Below, piece by piece: positions 48,458-60,575 of a DNA stretch of 64,000 bases. A program made the position numbers and the translations under genes. Source of the DNA: Cycas panzhihuaensis (taxonomy: Eukaryota > Cycadophyta); contig CM041465.1 in the NCBI GenBank assembly GCA_023213395.1, positions 150,357,741 to 150,421,740 on the forward strand, read 5' to 3'. How positions within the stretch are numbered: position 1 is the first letter of the stretch; every line of letters begins with the position of its first letter. The notes under the pieces are model-generated. The model saw only the letters and a list, made by a program, of their open reading frames with translations, did no database searches and was not told where the DNA came from.

Positions 48458-48685
48458 TCTCACCAAGATTTGGTAGTTGCACTCTTAATAATAGCAAAAG
48501 ATCATTACAAACTAACCATTCCTAATTCAAGAAGAGCCACCATCTGAAACACACGAGAGAATTGGAAAAAAAATGGAAGAAATTAATTCTAAATAATGAT
48601 AGAGAGCCATGGTCATATATCTAGAGACAAGTAGAAAAGCTCTAATTATTAACCTATGTGTTGCTTTGTATCTACATCATCTTCA
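48458..48685. other. Spacer between elements D and F
   Basis: About 230 bases with no recognised feature. Confidence 0.4.
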
Positions 48686-48892
48686 TGTATAATACCAATA
48701 AGTAAGCACAAGGGAAATTGTGCATATACTTCTAGTCAATCTCTATTATACAATAGTCTTATCATTAAGTAAACGATAACACAGAATCAACCAGGGTGAA
48801 TACAAACCATAATCATTATATTAATGATGGGTTGCATCTAGTTCTCTCAAAACCAGAGACCTAGAATAACATATAAGGTTATGGCTAATACA
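48686..48892 (-). repeat. 3' LTR of element F, first part
   Basis: Similar to the D LTR (for example AAT.CATTA.ATTA...GATGGGT and TCTCTCAAAACCAGAGA). The similarity stops at 48,892 where Copia-2 begins and resumes after it at 54,049. The outer edge is approximate. Confidence 0.65.
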
Positions 48893-49040
48893 TGTCAGAA
48901 GATCATAAGTATGTAATGTTAGGACATTTACAGATTAGATGGTTATTAGGAAGTTACAACCTCTCACTGTATATATTCTACACATTGTGCATTAGTAAAT
49001 ACAATCTTTTTCCATCAATCTTTGATGTTTCCATCCAACA
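48893..49040 (+). repeat. 5' LTR of Copia-2, internally deleted
   Basis: Lacks 17 and 61 bases present in the right LTR, including the G-box and two of the AGGACATAA-type repeats. It ends CCATCCAACA. Confidence 0.9.
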
Positions 49041-49053
49041 TGGTATCAGAGCA
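49041..49053 (+). other. Primer-binding site of Copia-2
   Basis: TGGTATCAGAGCA, the initiator tRNA-Met site, directly after the LTR. Confidence 0.95.
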
Positions 49054-49735
49054 GGCCGCTCTATCACATTAAGCAGATCTTGGTGTTTATGTGCCAGATT
49101 GAAGGATATTTTAAAGTAACACACAAGGAGGTGTTTTGACAAAAGATTCAAAGATAAGACAGGAACATTCAGAAGTTGCAAGCATTTTGCCTGAAGCCAC
49201 CACATGCACCTGTACGGATCCGTACAACTATACGGTCAAAAGTTTTCAAGTACTCAGATTAAGACCAAACTTGGCCAGATTGTAGATCAAGATGTCCTGA
49301 GCATATTTTTCTTTTGGAGTGAGTCCATTCGAAGGCTTTTTCAAGGTCATTTTCCCCTTTTTCAGGTCTGCATTGATTTCATCTCTGCAAGTGAAATTTC
49401 TCTCGTTTTTTCACATTCTTTGGTTAGATTTTCTTCAAGAATATATCATTGCTATATTGCACCTCCCCTCTGAGCATTTTCATCTGGATTTATGGCATTT
49501 TTTTCCATTTTTTAAGCAATTTTCTCTAAAATCAAGGGCACCAGCCATACCATTTTGAGGCATGTTTCTCCCCGATCTGAGATCCAAATTAGAAAATAAT
49601 CACATATCTGGACTCGTCTCAGTGTTAGCTTTCTTTTGAGGTATCATTTGTACCTATCCGTATAGCTTTTGTACGATACAGAAATCTATACAAAAGTATG
49701 GCCTAGGGTTTCAGAAAGCTAGTTCTGAGTTCATC

Positions 49736-50635
49736 ATGGCTTCATCAGTGTTTGCCTTGTCTGATAGTGACAAATTAACTGACAATAACTATCATATTTG
49801 GAAAATTAAAATAGAGACTCTACTTAGAGCCAAAAATGCATGGCATATTGGCACTGGGACTGAGTCAAAACCTAAAGAAGCAGGGGCCACTCAAACAAAT
49901 TGGGAAGAAAGAGATAGTGCTGGGGTAATTATACTAAAGTTATCAATTTCTAACCCACTTCTTGTTTATATTGAAAACCTATACTCCACTGCTAGTATAT
50001 GGCAATATCTAGAGAACATGTACAGTAAAAAAAATAGAGCCAAAATAATATATCTAAAGGCTGAACTGTTCAATCTCCAAATGAAAGAGATTGAGACTAT
50101 CACTGAATTCTTACATAAAATAATCTCTCAAAGAAATAGCATTATTAGTGCTGGTGACCCTCTTACTGAACGAGAACTGGTAGAACTTGTCATTAGCAAA
50201 TTGCCCAGATCTTTTGACGTCACAATCAATACTATCACCAATGCCAATCAATTGGCAACCATGTCCTTAGATTTGCTAATAGGACTACTCTTGCAACAAG
50301 AACAAAGAAATGAAAGGTATGAAGATGCTGCAGATCTTGAGGATGCCTTTGTATCTAGGTTGAATTTGGGATCCAGAGGTCGAAGCAGGGGGCGTGGAAG
50401 AAATCTTGAGAACTATGGCACATCAAGCGGATGATGGCGAGACTCAAGTAGCACATCATGAGGAAGATGGCATGATTCAAGGGAAAGAGATAGAAGCATC
50501 ATATGTTACAGTTGCAGTAAGACAAATCATTTTGCCAACTCTTGTAAAGCTTTTGATAAATGTTATCATTGTGGTCAATTTGGACACTATACATTTTAAT
50601 GTAAGAAAGCAGATATCTAGAGAGGGAAGAAACTA
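49736..50635 (+). pseudogene. Copia-2 gag
   Basis: Starts at the ATG at 49,736 (MASSVFALSDSDKLTDNNYH) and is open for 232 codons. It has the Copia gag pattern LTDNNYHIWKIKIETLLRA, then a WQYLENMYSKKNRAKIIYL block, FLHKIISQRNSI, LPRSFDVTIN and an Arg/Gly-rich stretch. After the TGA at 50,432 the same frame continues through two CCHC knuckles, CYSCSKTNHFANSC (50,504) and a second at 50,561 that has TAA in place of its residue before the last cysteine. The long untouched capsid frame suggests this is one of the younger elements here. Confidence 0.92.
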
Positions 50636-50729
50636 ATAGGAAATTTAGCAAAGAATAGACTAACAACGATGACCAAGATGAAGAAGAAACAATAGCTTTT
50701 TTTGTTGCTCTAACAACAAACTTGTAAGA

Positions 50730-51890
50730 TAAAGAAGTTTGGTACATTGACTCTAGAGCTTCACACCACGTGACCAATCGAGAGGAATGGTTTAAATATT
50801 TACGGCCTTATACTGCAAATAAATCAGTGGAACTTGGGGACAAATACTCTCTCAAAATCAAGGGAGTGGGAACAATTGCGGTCAAGATCAAAGACAAGAT
50901 CAAAAAGATAGGTGATGTCCTCCTTATGTCGGATTTGAAAATGAATCTCCTCTCTATTTCCTAATTGAAGAAAAAGCGGATGTGTACTCTTTTTGATGAA
51001 AAAGGGTCCTATTATATTTATGACATGAAAAATAATGGGAATATAATTGCAAAAGGGGTTGAATGTAATGACCTATATAGGCAGATTTCATAACCCACTT
51101 TACCTAATGTAAAATCATGTACTGCTACAAGCAATAATGATAAAGTATGGCACTTCAAGTATGGACATCTTCCCATGGAAAAATTAAAAAATATGGAAAT
51201 AAAAAATCTGGTGATTGGATTACCTCATATCACATCAAACAATTTTGTCTGTAAAAATTGTCAGTCTGGCAAATAACATAGACTTCCTTTTCAAGAAAGC
51301 AAATGGTGAGACAAAGAAAAACTGGAGTTAATACACACTAATCTCTGTGGTCTCATTACTTCACACTCAATTAATAGGAAAAGGTATTTCATCACTTTCA
51401 TAGATGACTTCACCAAAACAATCTAGATCTATTTTCTGCATACAAAATCTGAAGCTTTTGACGCATTCAAAGAATTCAAAGCTAAAGTTGAACTAGAAAG
51501 TAATGCTAAAATCAAGTGCATAAGATCAGATGGAGGAGGCGAATACATCTCCAGAGAATTCCTAGAATATTGCAAGAATAGAGGAATACAGAGACAATTT
51601 ATAACTCCATATACGCCTCAATCTAATAGAGTTATAAAACGCAAAAATTGAGTCATTATGGAAATGGTACAAAGTATGATACATACAAAGAATGTCTCCA
51701 AGACTTATTGGGCTGAAGCTATCAACATTACCTGTTATCTGTTAAACAGGAGTCCAACTAAAGTAGTAATCCAATCTACTCTAGAAGAAGCCTGGACAGG
51801 AAGGAAGCTAGACATAAGTCACTTAAAAGTCTTTGGCAACCAAGCATTTGTTCATATTGTAGACAAGAAAAGGGCAAAATTGGACTAAAA
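50730..51890 (+). pseudogene. Copia-2 protease and integrase
   Basis: Protease: WYIDSRASHHVTNREEW (50,742), where the catalytic DSG reads DSR, then DVLLMSDLKMNLLSIS. Zinc finger: VWHFKYGHLPMEKL and CKNCQSGK, followed by TAA. Integrase core: ELIHTNLCGLI (catalytic D of HTDLCG replaced by N), FITFIDDFTKT, IRSDGGGEYISREFLEYC and YTPQSNRVIKRKN (ERKN glutamate replaced by K), then YWAEAINITCYLLNRSPTK and HLKVFGNQAFVHI. At least two of the three catalytic acids are lost. Confidence 0.92.
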
Positions 51891-52299
51891 AAGCATTGAA
51901 TGCATCATGGTAGGATACAACAAAAACTCAACAGCATATAAGTACATTGATCCCATAACTAACAAAGTCTATGTAAGTTGAGATGTCATCTTCAATGAGG
52001 AAGACAAAGAAGAAGATATCAATAAGACTCAGATGCTTGAAATACCTCAAATTCTTCCATGCAATCCTATAGATGAAGAAGAACCTAGTATTATCACTAA
52101 AGAAGTAGTCATTCACGATTTAAGTATAGGGTAGATATTAGAAAGTACCTCAGAAGTTGAAGGTGAAAATCTAAAAAAATTACCAAAATGGTATCTCAAG
52201 ACATTAGAAGAAAACAAGGGAGAAATTCTATCCCATCGAACAAGGAGCCAAAAACCAAAATCACTAATTAGCAATGTTGAACCACAGTCTTTCACAGAA

Positions 52300-53800
52300 G
52301 CCAAAAGGCATGTCGAATAGAGGAATGCTATGGATACTAAATTAGACTCCATCATCAAAAATCAAACCTAAGAGCTAGTTGAGTTACCCCCTAATAAGTT
52401 AGTTGTAGGCTGCAAATGGGTTTATAAAATTAAAAGAAGACCAGATGGAAAAATAGAAAAACACAAAACCAAGTTAGTTGCAAAAAGATACACACAGACA
52501 TCAGGCGTAGACTATGAAGAAACATTTTCTCCAGTGACCAAGATAAATATTGTTAAAACAATTATAGCCATCACAATATGCAAAAACTAGAAAATATATC
52601 AAATGGACTTCAAGAGTGCCTTCTTAAATGGAGAAATTGAATAAGAAGTCGACATGTCCCAGTCAGAAGGTTATATTAAAGTGGGACAAGAACATCTAGT
52701 CTGCAGGTTAAAGAACACTCTATACGGGTTAAAACAGGCCCCATGTGCCTGGTATGGTAAGCTAGACAATTACCTCTGTAAAAATGGCTTCCAAAGGTGT
52801 AGTTCTGATTCAATTTTGTATAAGAAAAGTAAGGATGGAGCAACAACCATTATAGCAGTTTATATTGATGACATGCTTATCATAGGAAATGATGAATCTT
52901 TTGTAGTAGAAATAAAGAAACAACTGGGAAACAAGTTTGAAATGACTGATCTTGGAATCCTAAGCTTCTACTTAGGGATTCAAATTTAATAATAGGATAA
53001 TTCAATCACCTTGTGTCAAAGAAAGTACATCAAAGATCTACTAACTTAATTTAGAATAGAAGACTGTAATCCTTGCTCTACTCCAATGGAAGTAAACTGT
53101 AATTTGACTCTAAATGAGGAAGATCATAGCTTTGATGCAACCTTGTACAGGCAACTTGTTAGAAGTCTTATCTATCTCAAAACAACTAGACCTGACATCT
53201 CATACGCTGTGAGTCTAATATCTAGATACATGTATGAGCCAAAGATAAGACATTGGAATGCCACCAAAAAGATCTTAAGATATCTCAGGGAAACAATAGA
53301 GTTAAAATTAAACTTTCTAAGAAAAACATCACTTCAATTAACAGGGTTCTGTGATTCAGATTGGGCAAGTGAGGAGGAACAAAGAAAATCCACCAGTGGC
53401 TTTTGCTTCTTTTTGGGCTACTCGCCAATCTCTTGGAGTTGTAAGAAACAAGCCACGATAGCATTATCTTCAATAGAAGCATAATATAAATAAGAAGTAA
53501 GCACTACCATAGAAGTAATTTGGCTCAGACAGTTGTTAAAAGATTTAGATATACATCAAAAGATAACCACCACTCTCTTCTACAATAATTAGAGTGCAAT
53601 CAAGCTAACCAAAAATCTAGTATTCCATGCCAGAACCAAACAAATTGAAGTTCAGCATCATTTCACAAGAGAAAAAGTACAAAATAAAGAGATATATCTT
53701 GTCTATTGTCCAATTTATGATTAGATTACAGATATCCTGACCAAACCATTAGAGAAAGAAAAATTTCAAATATTAAAAGACAAAATAAGATTAAAAGAAT
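52300..53800 (+). pseudogene. Copia-2 reverse transcriptase and RNase H
   Basis: RT blocks: CKWVYKIKRRPDGKIEKHK, QMDFKSAFLNGEIE, YGLKQAPCAWYGKL, the catalytic YIDDMLIIG (52,860-52,887, intact) and KFEMTDLGILSFYLGIQI. RNase H: YRQLVRSLIYLKTTRPDISY, LTGFCDSDWAS, RKSTSGFCFF, ALSSIEA, NQ/SAIKLTKN-type wording, HARTKQIEVQHHFTRE and DILTKPL. Stops occur at 52,642, 52,987, 53,050 and 53,482 onward. Confidence 0.92.
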
Positions 53801-53817
53801 AAAACATTAAGAGAGGG

Positions 53818-54043
53818 TGTTAGAAGATAATGTTTTATTCTAGGACATAAGTATGTAATGTTAGGACATAAATGCGTTAGGATATAAGTCCACCTTAATG
53901 AAATGTAATTATCTAGTGGACACGTGTCATTTACAGATTAAATGGTTATTAGGCAGTTACAACCTCTCATTGTATATATTCTACACATTGTACATTAGTA
54001 AATATAATCTTTTTCCATCAATCTCTGATGTTTTCATCCAACA
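53818..54043 (+). repeat. 3' LTR of Copia-2, full-length
   Basis: TGTTAGAAGATAATG to TTCATCCAACA. It contains three AGGA(C/T)ATAA repeats (about 53,850-53,890), the palindrome GACACGTGTC at 53,919-53,928 and a TATA-like TGTATATATT at 53,971-53,980. Confidence 0.92.
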
Positions 54044-54048
54044 ATATA

Positions 54049-54382
54049 GTACAATAGAACTTACTTACAATTTGTACAGGCACATAGCGCTCTATACTCT
54101 TTAGCAAGTACTCACACAGACACCATATCTTTTATAAAAAACTATTACATACTCATAATCCTATTCTATAACTATTAAATGTCAAAATAGTTGTGGCTCT
54201 ATGGTTGGTTGCAACAACTTCCAACTATAGAATGTTGTCTTGCAGTTGCTCAACCAAGTGCTAATGTGACTTCTTTTCGTCTACCTTCCTTCCATCTAAG
54301 GTTGCAACTATTTTTTCTTTGAATTCTTATATTGCATAGCCTTTAGTTATGTTGCAATTGACATGTTTCCCTAACACACATC
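54049..54382 (-). repeat. 3' LTR of element F, second part
   Basis: Continues the D-like LTR after Copia-2 and ends CTAACACA, followed by TCTCCCCTACC. This parallels the CGTACACA plus TCTCTCCC boundary of D's 3' LTR. Confidence 0.6.
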
Positions 54383-56600
54383 TCCCCTACCACTATTCTT
54401 ACAAGTGCCCTCACTCATATAAATTTTCAAAATTTCTAAAACTTTACAACTCCATTCCTTACCCCTCTAAATTTTTTGGAAACTATTATTGTTGTTGGAT
54501 CTCCATCATTACTTGGAGAATAGTTTGGGGGTTAGGTCGACATACCGTGTTAGGTCATATAAAATTTTGATGTCCTGCTGCGCTTCTAATTAATCCATCA
54601 TAGACTTTTACCTTGAATATAGTTACTCAATTTCTTCTTAAAATTCATTATTTCTCAACTGAGTAGAAGCTAGTTGTCTTTGTAGTGAAGAAATCATGGT
54701 CCAATACTAATTAGCATGAGTAATCTCATGCTGTGTTTGCAGAATCAAACCCCCTAGCTTGTATGTTACCTTTTCCAATTTGGGTGGAATTTGTTTACTA
54801 AATTGACTGTAAAAAAAAATTATTTGATGTTCAACTCTAGATATATCATCTACCTAATGCATAATAAATTTTATTAAAAACTCTAATTTAGCTTCATAGG
54901 CTGCCAATTGGTCTTCTGCCTTCTGAAATCGCTACATATCAGGTGGTGGGCACTTATTTCGAGTCTCTAATTTAGTAATATACTACTGAGTGACTTTAGC
55001 CAAGAAGGAAGTTTTCCAGTGTGCCATATTATGTGATTTATACTCTATTAGATTTTTTCCCTCTTCTAAAAATTCCTCATTGGAGTCAAAATCCACATTA
55101 GTTGGTTAGTTGTTGAAGATTCTCATTATTTCTTTCTTTCTTTTCTCTGTGACTAATTTCTTTCTATTTTTCCTCTCTTTTTGTATAATCAAGAGCTTGG
55201 TTGATCATTATTTTGGCTGAGATTCTTCTTCCAAAATCTCTTGTTTAATAGGGACCTCACCTTCTCCTTCTTGTTTGCCTTTCCTAATGTCCTCCCTTTT
55301 ATTTTTCTCCTCCTTTTCACCTTCTTCATTTGTCTCCTTCTGTTCTTTTTAACTCTACTCTCTAGTTGGTGAGGTCACCTCTTCTTATTGCCTTTTACTT
55401 GTTACTTTTTTCTTAATGTAGGTTGGGGATTACTCAAATGCTTCTTTTGCAAGATCCAACTTTTTACTGCTCCTGAATTTGAATCAACCATTCCTTTTCC
55501 TGTGCCCACTTTTTGAAATACTCTATCTAATAAGTTGTTGCAGGTTAAGACTAGAACATTATGAACATAATAGCCCTTAAAGAAGAGTTTAGTGATTAAA
55601 AACTGTAGACTAAGTACTAATTTTAATATTATTCAAAATTTCTTAAAGTTTACCATATACAAAAGAAGCCCATTTAAATTTTTCTCCTTGTGCCACTTTG
55701 AAAAGCATGGAATGCATCTCAGTTGACACATACAAATTCTTCTAGCTTAGTATTACTTGAGTAAAAAGAAAATAAGTGACCTGTCATTATTGCTCAAAGG
55801 CGATGCTTGTGATACCTATTCTCGAAGTTGAAATATATGATAACTAAGCTCCTAACTATTGTGCTGTTTGCTCCCAAGTAATTCATTTATCCCCAGATAC
55901 CTCCTCTCCTATATTTTGTAAATTTAAAATTTAAGCTATCGCCTTTGAAGACATATAAAGTAGATTAGGTTTGTGCATAATCAAGCTAACCATTATAGTC
56001 AAAAAAATAGATGTGATTAAAAACAATCCTACTTGTATGTAATAAGTAAATTTTGCTTTTGTTAAATTCATCTTCTACTCATTTGTGGTTAGTATAGTGG
56101 CCCACTATGCTCAAATCCTCTCATCATCTATTTTTTGAAAAGACAATATGAAGTTTAAGAAGAATCTTCATTCTACAGTCTCCACTAAAAATTTTGGGTG
56201 CTTGCTTTGGTTTACTATTCTTCACTTCTATTGGTTTCTTTAATAAAGTTGTATTTTATCTTGTACACCTTGTAAAACCAACATCATTTAGAATATAAGT
56301 TATCATGCCCAACCTTCTTGTTGCAACCAAGTCAGGTCTTTACCAACCACTGATGTGCATGATGGCCATTTATCAAAAAACAATCTCCTGCTACCACTAG
56401 CCATCATGTCTTTATGACTTTCTTTAATTTATCATTATTGTGATTTGATATGTCCCATTAATTGTACCACCTAAATCGTATCTACTTTATGGATGCATCT
56501 CTATAACCATAACTACTTTGATTATGAGTGCGGCTATCTTAGTTCTCCATTATGTTTAAGAAATTCTTTCAAGTTCAATTGACTACCTTGGCATAAAGTT
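54383..56600 (-). pseudogene. Element F extra ORF region, heavily decayed
   Basis: Corresponds to 35,388-37,400 of element D by position and by scattered nucleotide similarity, for example the coiled-coil segment near 54,650-54,760 and the CTTATTTCGAGTCTCTAATTT phrase near 54,955 (in D near 35,950). No frame stays open. No independent function can be read. Confidence 0.5.
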
Positions 56601-56839
56601 ACAATGTTCCACTTTCCTTGCTGCAATTAACCCATGCAATTTCTTTATACTTGTTTTGCATACTTGATTACAATTTTCTATTTCAAAATTACTATTTGTC
56701 ATTCAAAGTTATGATCTTTTGATCACTATTATAACTTTGCCATCAGAATCTCTACGTCTGGTTATACTTTCCTCTTTAAAATTGTTGTATTTCTTGAGGT
56801 AGATTGTAATTTTCTGCTTACAATATTACTATATTCCAT

Positions 56840-57930
56840 AAGGTAGGTTGCAACTTCTCAGGTTATTCTATCAATTTGTAATTTTATTTTTTTTAGTTAT
56901 AACTCTATTATTATTTTCCATGGTTACAACAGTCCTCATCCAAGTTGTATCTATTTATGTTCCAAGTTGTAATCATTTTCATCCAAGAATTTTCACTTCC
57001 TATACTTTGGGTTGCAATTGTCCTCATCTAAGGTTACAGCCGTTTACATCCCAGGTTGCAACCATTTTCATCTAAGGTTATAATTATCTTTGTCTAAAGT
57101 TACAACTATCCTTGTCCAAGGTTATAACTATCTGTATCTTGGGTTGTAACTGTTTTCATCCAAGGTTACAACTATCTTTATCTAAAGTTACAACTATCCC
57201 CCATCCAAGGTTACAATTGTCTGCCTTTCGAGTTACAACCATTTTTATCCAAGGTTACAACTCTCTTTATTTAAAGTTGCAATCATCTTCAAGCAATTAT
57301 AAACATCTCCATGTAGGGTTGTAACTTCCCAAATTTAGAGTTATAATTGTCTCTATTCAAAGTTGCAATTTTTTGCCCTTTAAGTCATATTCATCTTCAT
57401 CTAAGGTTACAACCATCTCCATCCTGGGTTGCAACTACTTCCTTGTCCTAGGTTGCAACTGTCTGCACCTAAGTTTACAACCATCGACATCTAAGGTTGC
57501 AATCTTCCTCATCCAATTTCAATTGTTTCGTTGTTTGAATTGTAACCATTTGCATCCTAGGTATAATTGTTTTCATATAGGGTTACAATTGCCTTCATTC
57601 CAAGGTTGTAACCATCTACATTCAGGATTGCAACCATCATCATCCTAGATTGCAACCATCTACCTTGAGTAGAACTTCAATATCTTAATTTAAGGTTGTA
57701 ATTATCTTTGTCCAAAGTTACAACTATCCACATCTTGAGTTGCAATCTTTTACATCCTAGGTTGCAACTATCTTCTGTGCAATGTTGTAACTTTCCACAT
57801 CCTAGGATTCTACCTTATGCATTCTAGGTTACAATTATCTTCATACATAGTTATAATTTCCTCTTCCTTGGTTATAACCATCTACGTCCTAGGTTACAAC
57901 TATTTTCATATAGAGTTTCAACTATAAAAC
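56840..57930 (-). repeat. GTTGCAAC tandem array in element F
   Basis: About forty imperfect units of 24-30 bases with GTTGCAAC, GTTACAAC or GTTGTAAC followed by (T)ATC..CATC.AAG-type spacers, extending over 1.1 kb. Same position relative to integrase as the D array but longer, with a different spacer consensus (CATCCAAG rather than TTTGCATCC). Confidence 0.88.
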
Positions 57931-58029
57931 AAGAATTTCCTATATTTCAAATGATTAATGAATTTCTATCCTATAGTTTGTGTCTAATTTTTTTTATTTT
58001 TTATTTTATATTTTAACTTATTGTATAAT

Positions 58030-59200
58030 GTTTTAGTTGACTTTCGTTGACTATTTTGTTAAGCAATGTTCCATTAAGTTGTTGAAGTTGCATGGTACCA
58101 TTTTGTTGGATATGGTTCACTTTATATGGACGAAGCCATTGCAACTTCATTTTCCCTGGCTTCATGCAAAATTTAGTATCATACAAGAGTACTGGGTCTC
58201 CTTCTTAGAACTAAGGTATTTTCAAGTTTAATCATGCCATGCTTTACATCATTCTTTCTTTGCTTTTTACTCCCATAAGGCTCTTGCTCATTTTTTATCC
58301 ATTTATATTAGTTCAATGAATTGTTGATCCCTTAGAACTCTAGGGGAAGTACAACTTCTAGTCTATAAACTAACTAAAATGATGCTTGTTTATGGGGTCT
58401 TTTTATTATTGTTTTATCTACCTACAACACCAAATGCAATTATTTTACGTAATTCATTCATCCTTTATTGTAAATCTTGGACAAGGCTAGCTTTAAAATT
58501 TTATTTATACTTTCTACTTGTCCATTTACCTAGAGATAATATAGAGAGGATTTAGAATGTTGAATCATAAATTCTTTTATAAGGTGCTTAATAGTTTGGT
58601 TCAAAAAACTACTTCCTTAGTTTGAAATAGTTTCCAAGGGGTAACTTAAACAAACAATAATAGTCTCATACAAAAATCTAGCTATACTTTGAGTATTGCA
58701 AGTCTTCATTAATTTTGCTTCAGTCTATTTAGTTAAAAAATCTATAGCAACTAATATGCATCTTGCATTGGTTTATTTAGTTGAAAGACTAATTGGCCCA
58801 ACAAAATCTAGCCTCCACTTCTCAAATAGAGCATGTGCTAATATGGGATATAGAGGTATGAAATGATTTTTCACTGGCTTCCTTACCCATTGGCATATAT
58901 CATAACTATAGACTCATTTTTTTATGTTCTCAAATAATGTGGGCCACCATAATCTAACCAATAATATCTTTTTGGTGGTAGGTTTAGCGCCTTAATGTTT
59001 CATTGCAACACATTCATGAGCTTCTCATATTATGGCCTCTACTTAATATTCCATTATGCATTTTTTCAAAACATCGTTCGGTCCTAACTTGTATAACATG
59101 CCTTGAATTAATTGAAATGGAAAAGCTTTTTAAATGAAACTCCTCCATGCATTCCATCCCTGGTGGTGTCTATCCCATGGCTAGATATTGTGCAATACCT
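58030..59200 (-). pseudogene. Element F integrase
   Basis: Closely parallels D's integrase. The C-terminal GPY/F-type domain (KLRWL, then YK-HI and NGTMQLQQL) is at 58,060-58,160 and the core lies toward 58,500-58,900. Unlike D, the YYxxxNGQVE region near 58,510-58,545 is continuous, so F shows the site without the E insertion. Confidence 0.75.
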
Positions 59201-59399
59201 TCATACAACTTAGGTACTACCTTGATAGAAAATAACTCTATATTAAGAAAGTTATCATGGACCCCCATGGATGGTTCTCCTTCTACTTCTCTTGATAGAA
59301 AGTTTGGGATTGTATACTTGTCTCACTTTTTTACTATGATTTTTAAATTAAATTCTTGAAATAACATTAACCATTTGCTGATTCTACCCTACAAAATAG

Positions 59400-60575
59400 G
59401 TATTAACCATATATTGTAAGGCTTGGTGTTTTACAAAAGAAATGAATGGATTAGCTAATTAAAATTTCCTAAATTTTTGTAAGGCATAAACCATGCCTTG
59501 GCCTTCTTATTCAGTGACTGAATAGTTCTTCTGTGTTTCCATTAATTTTTGACTTACAAAATATATTGGTAGGTCTATTTTACTATCCTTTGTTTATGTT
59601 GCACAGATTTAATGGCAAATAAGGAGGCATCCACATGTACATGGAAGGGTTTCTCTCAATTGAGAAATCTTAACATTGATGTTTGAATAATTTTTTTCTT
59701 TAATAACTCTAATACAAGGTGCTATTGTAGCTTCCATTGCCATATGGATTTCTTCTTCAACATTGTTTCTAAAGGATTAGCTATTTGGGTGTAATTTTTA
59801 TGAACGTTTTATAATATCCCATCATTCTTAAAAATCTTTTGACCTACTTAAGTGTTTTTGGAACTAGGAAACTTAAAATTATAGCTACTTTATTAAGATT
59901 AGTAAGCAACCTATTTTTTGTGACCACATGACCTAATAAAGTCCTTAAAGGAATCATACATGTGCACTTGGCAGGATTGAGATATAAATTACTTTTCCTA
60001 TAGGTTTCTAGCATCAAACATAGATAACCAAGATGGTTTCTTAGCAGGGTATATAGTATCCAATCATCTAAAAATATATCAATCATTTCTCCAATAGTCT
60101 ACTTAAAAAATGTTGAGAATTACCCTTTGAAATATGACAAGAGCATTGGTCAATCCAAATGACATGACCTAAATACATACTTGCTCCATTCTATAACAAA
60201 GATTATCTTCAACTGGTCCTCCATCATAATTTGAACTTGATTATATCTACTAAAGTCATCCATGAAGGAATAAACCTTATGTCCTACAAATTTTTCCAAA
60301 ATATCTTTGTTGAATGGAAGAGAAAATGGGTCCTTCTTAGACTCTAAGTTTCCTATTATTTTTAGAACTACTATAGCCAGACTTACCCATTCATTATTTT
60401 TCACCTAAAAGATATAATCTGCCTCAAGTAACTTATCAAATTCACCTTTTACTTTCTCTTTATATTTAGGATTCATACAGTAAGAGCATTGTCTTACTAG
60501 TTTAGCTCCTTCTACTAATTCTATCTTATGTTTGCCAAGTTCATGAGAAATGCCTTTTAAGTTCTTATAAGACCA
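59400..60575 (-). pseudogene. Element F RNase H and reverse transcriptase, 5'-truncated
   Basis: RT on the minus strand: NNEWVSLAIVVLKIIGNLES, then KFVGHKVYSFMDDFSRYNQV (60,150-60,404; catalytic-type YSFMDDFS region retained), MIDIFLDDWILY and LYLNPAKCTCMIPLRTLLGH (59,930-60,086). RNase H remnants lie at about 59,500-59,800. Similarity to D ends abruptly near 60,575, so the protease, gag and 5' LTR of F are missing from the window. Confidence 0.82.

Larger units (their letters stand above)
48893..54043 (+). mobile_element. Copia-2, LTR retrotransposon inserted in the F LTR
   Basis: A 5,151 bp element. The left LTR is 48,893-49,040 (148 bases) and the right LTR 53,818-54,043 (226 bases). The target duplication is ATACA (48,888-48,892) against ATATA (54,044-54,048), one C/T difference. 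A PBS follows the left LTR and a purine tract (TTAAGAGAGGG) precedes the right one. Gag, PR, IN, RT and RH are all present with stops and lost catalytic residues. In the shared 146 bases or so, the LTRs differ at about 8-9 sites, most of them C/T or G/A. Confidence 0.95.

Noticed and set aside
56840-57930. CRISPR-like pattern of short repeats with spacers
   Set aside because: Units are imperfect, spacers are themselves similar, and the array lies between the integrase and extra ORF of a plant Gypsy element. The genome is eukaryotic.
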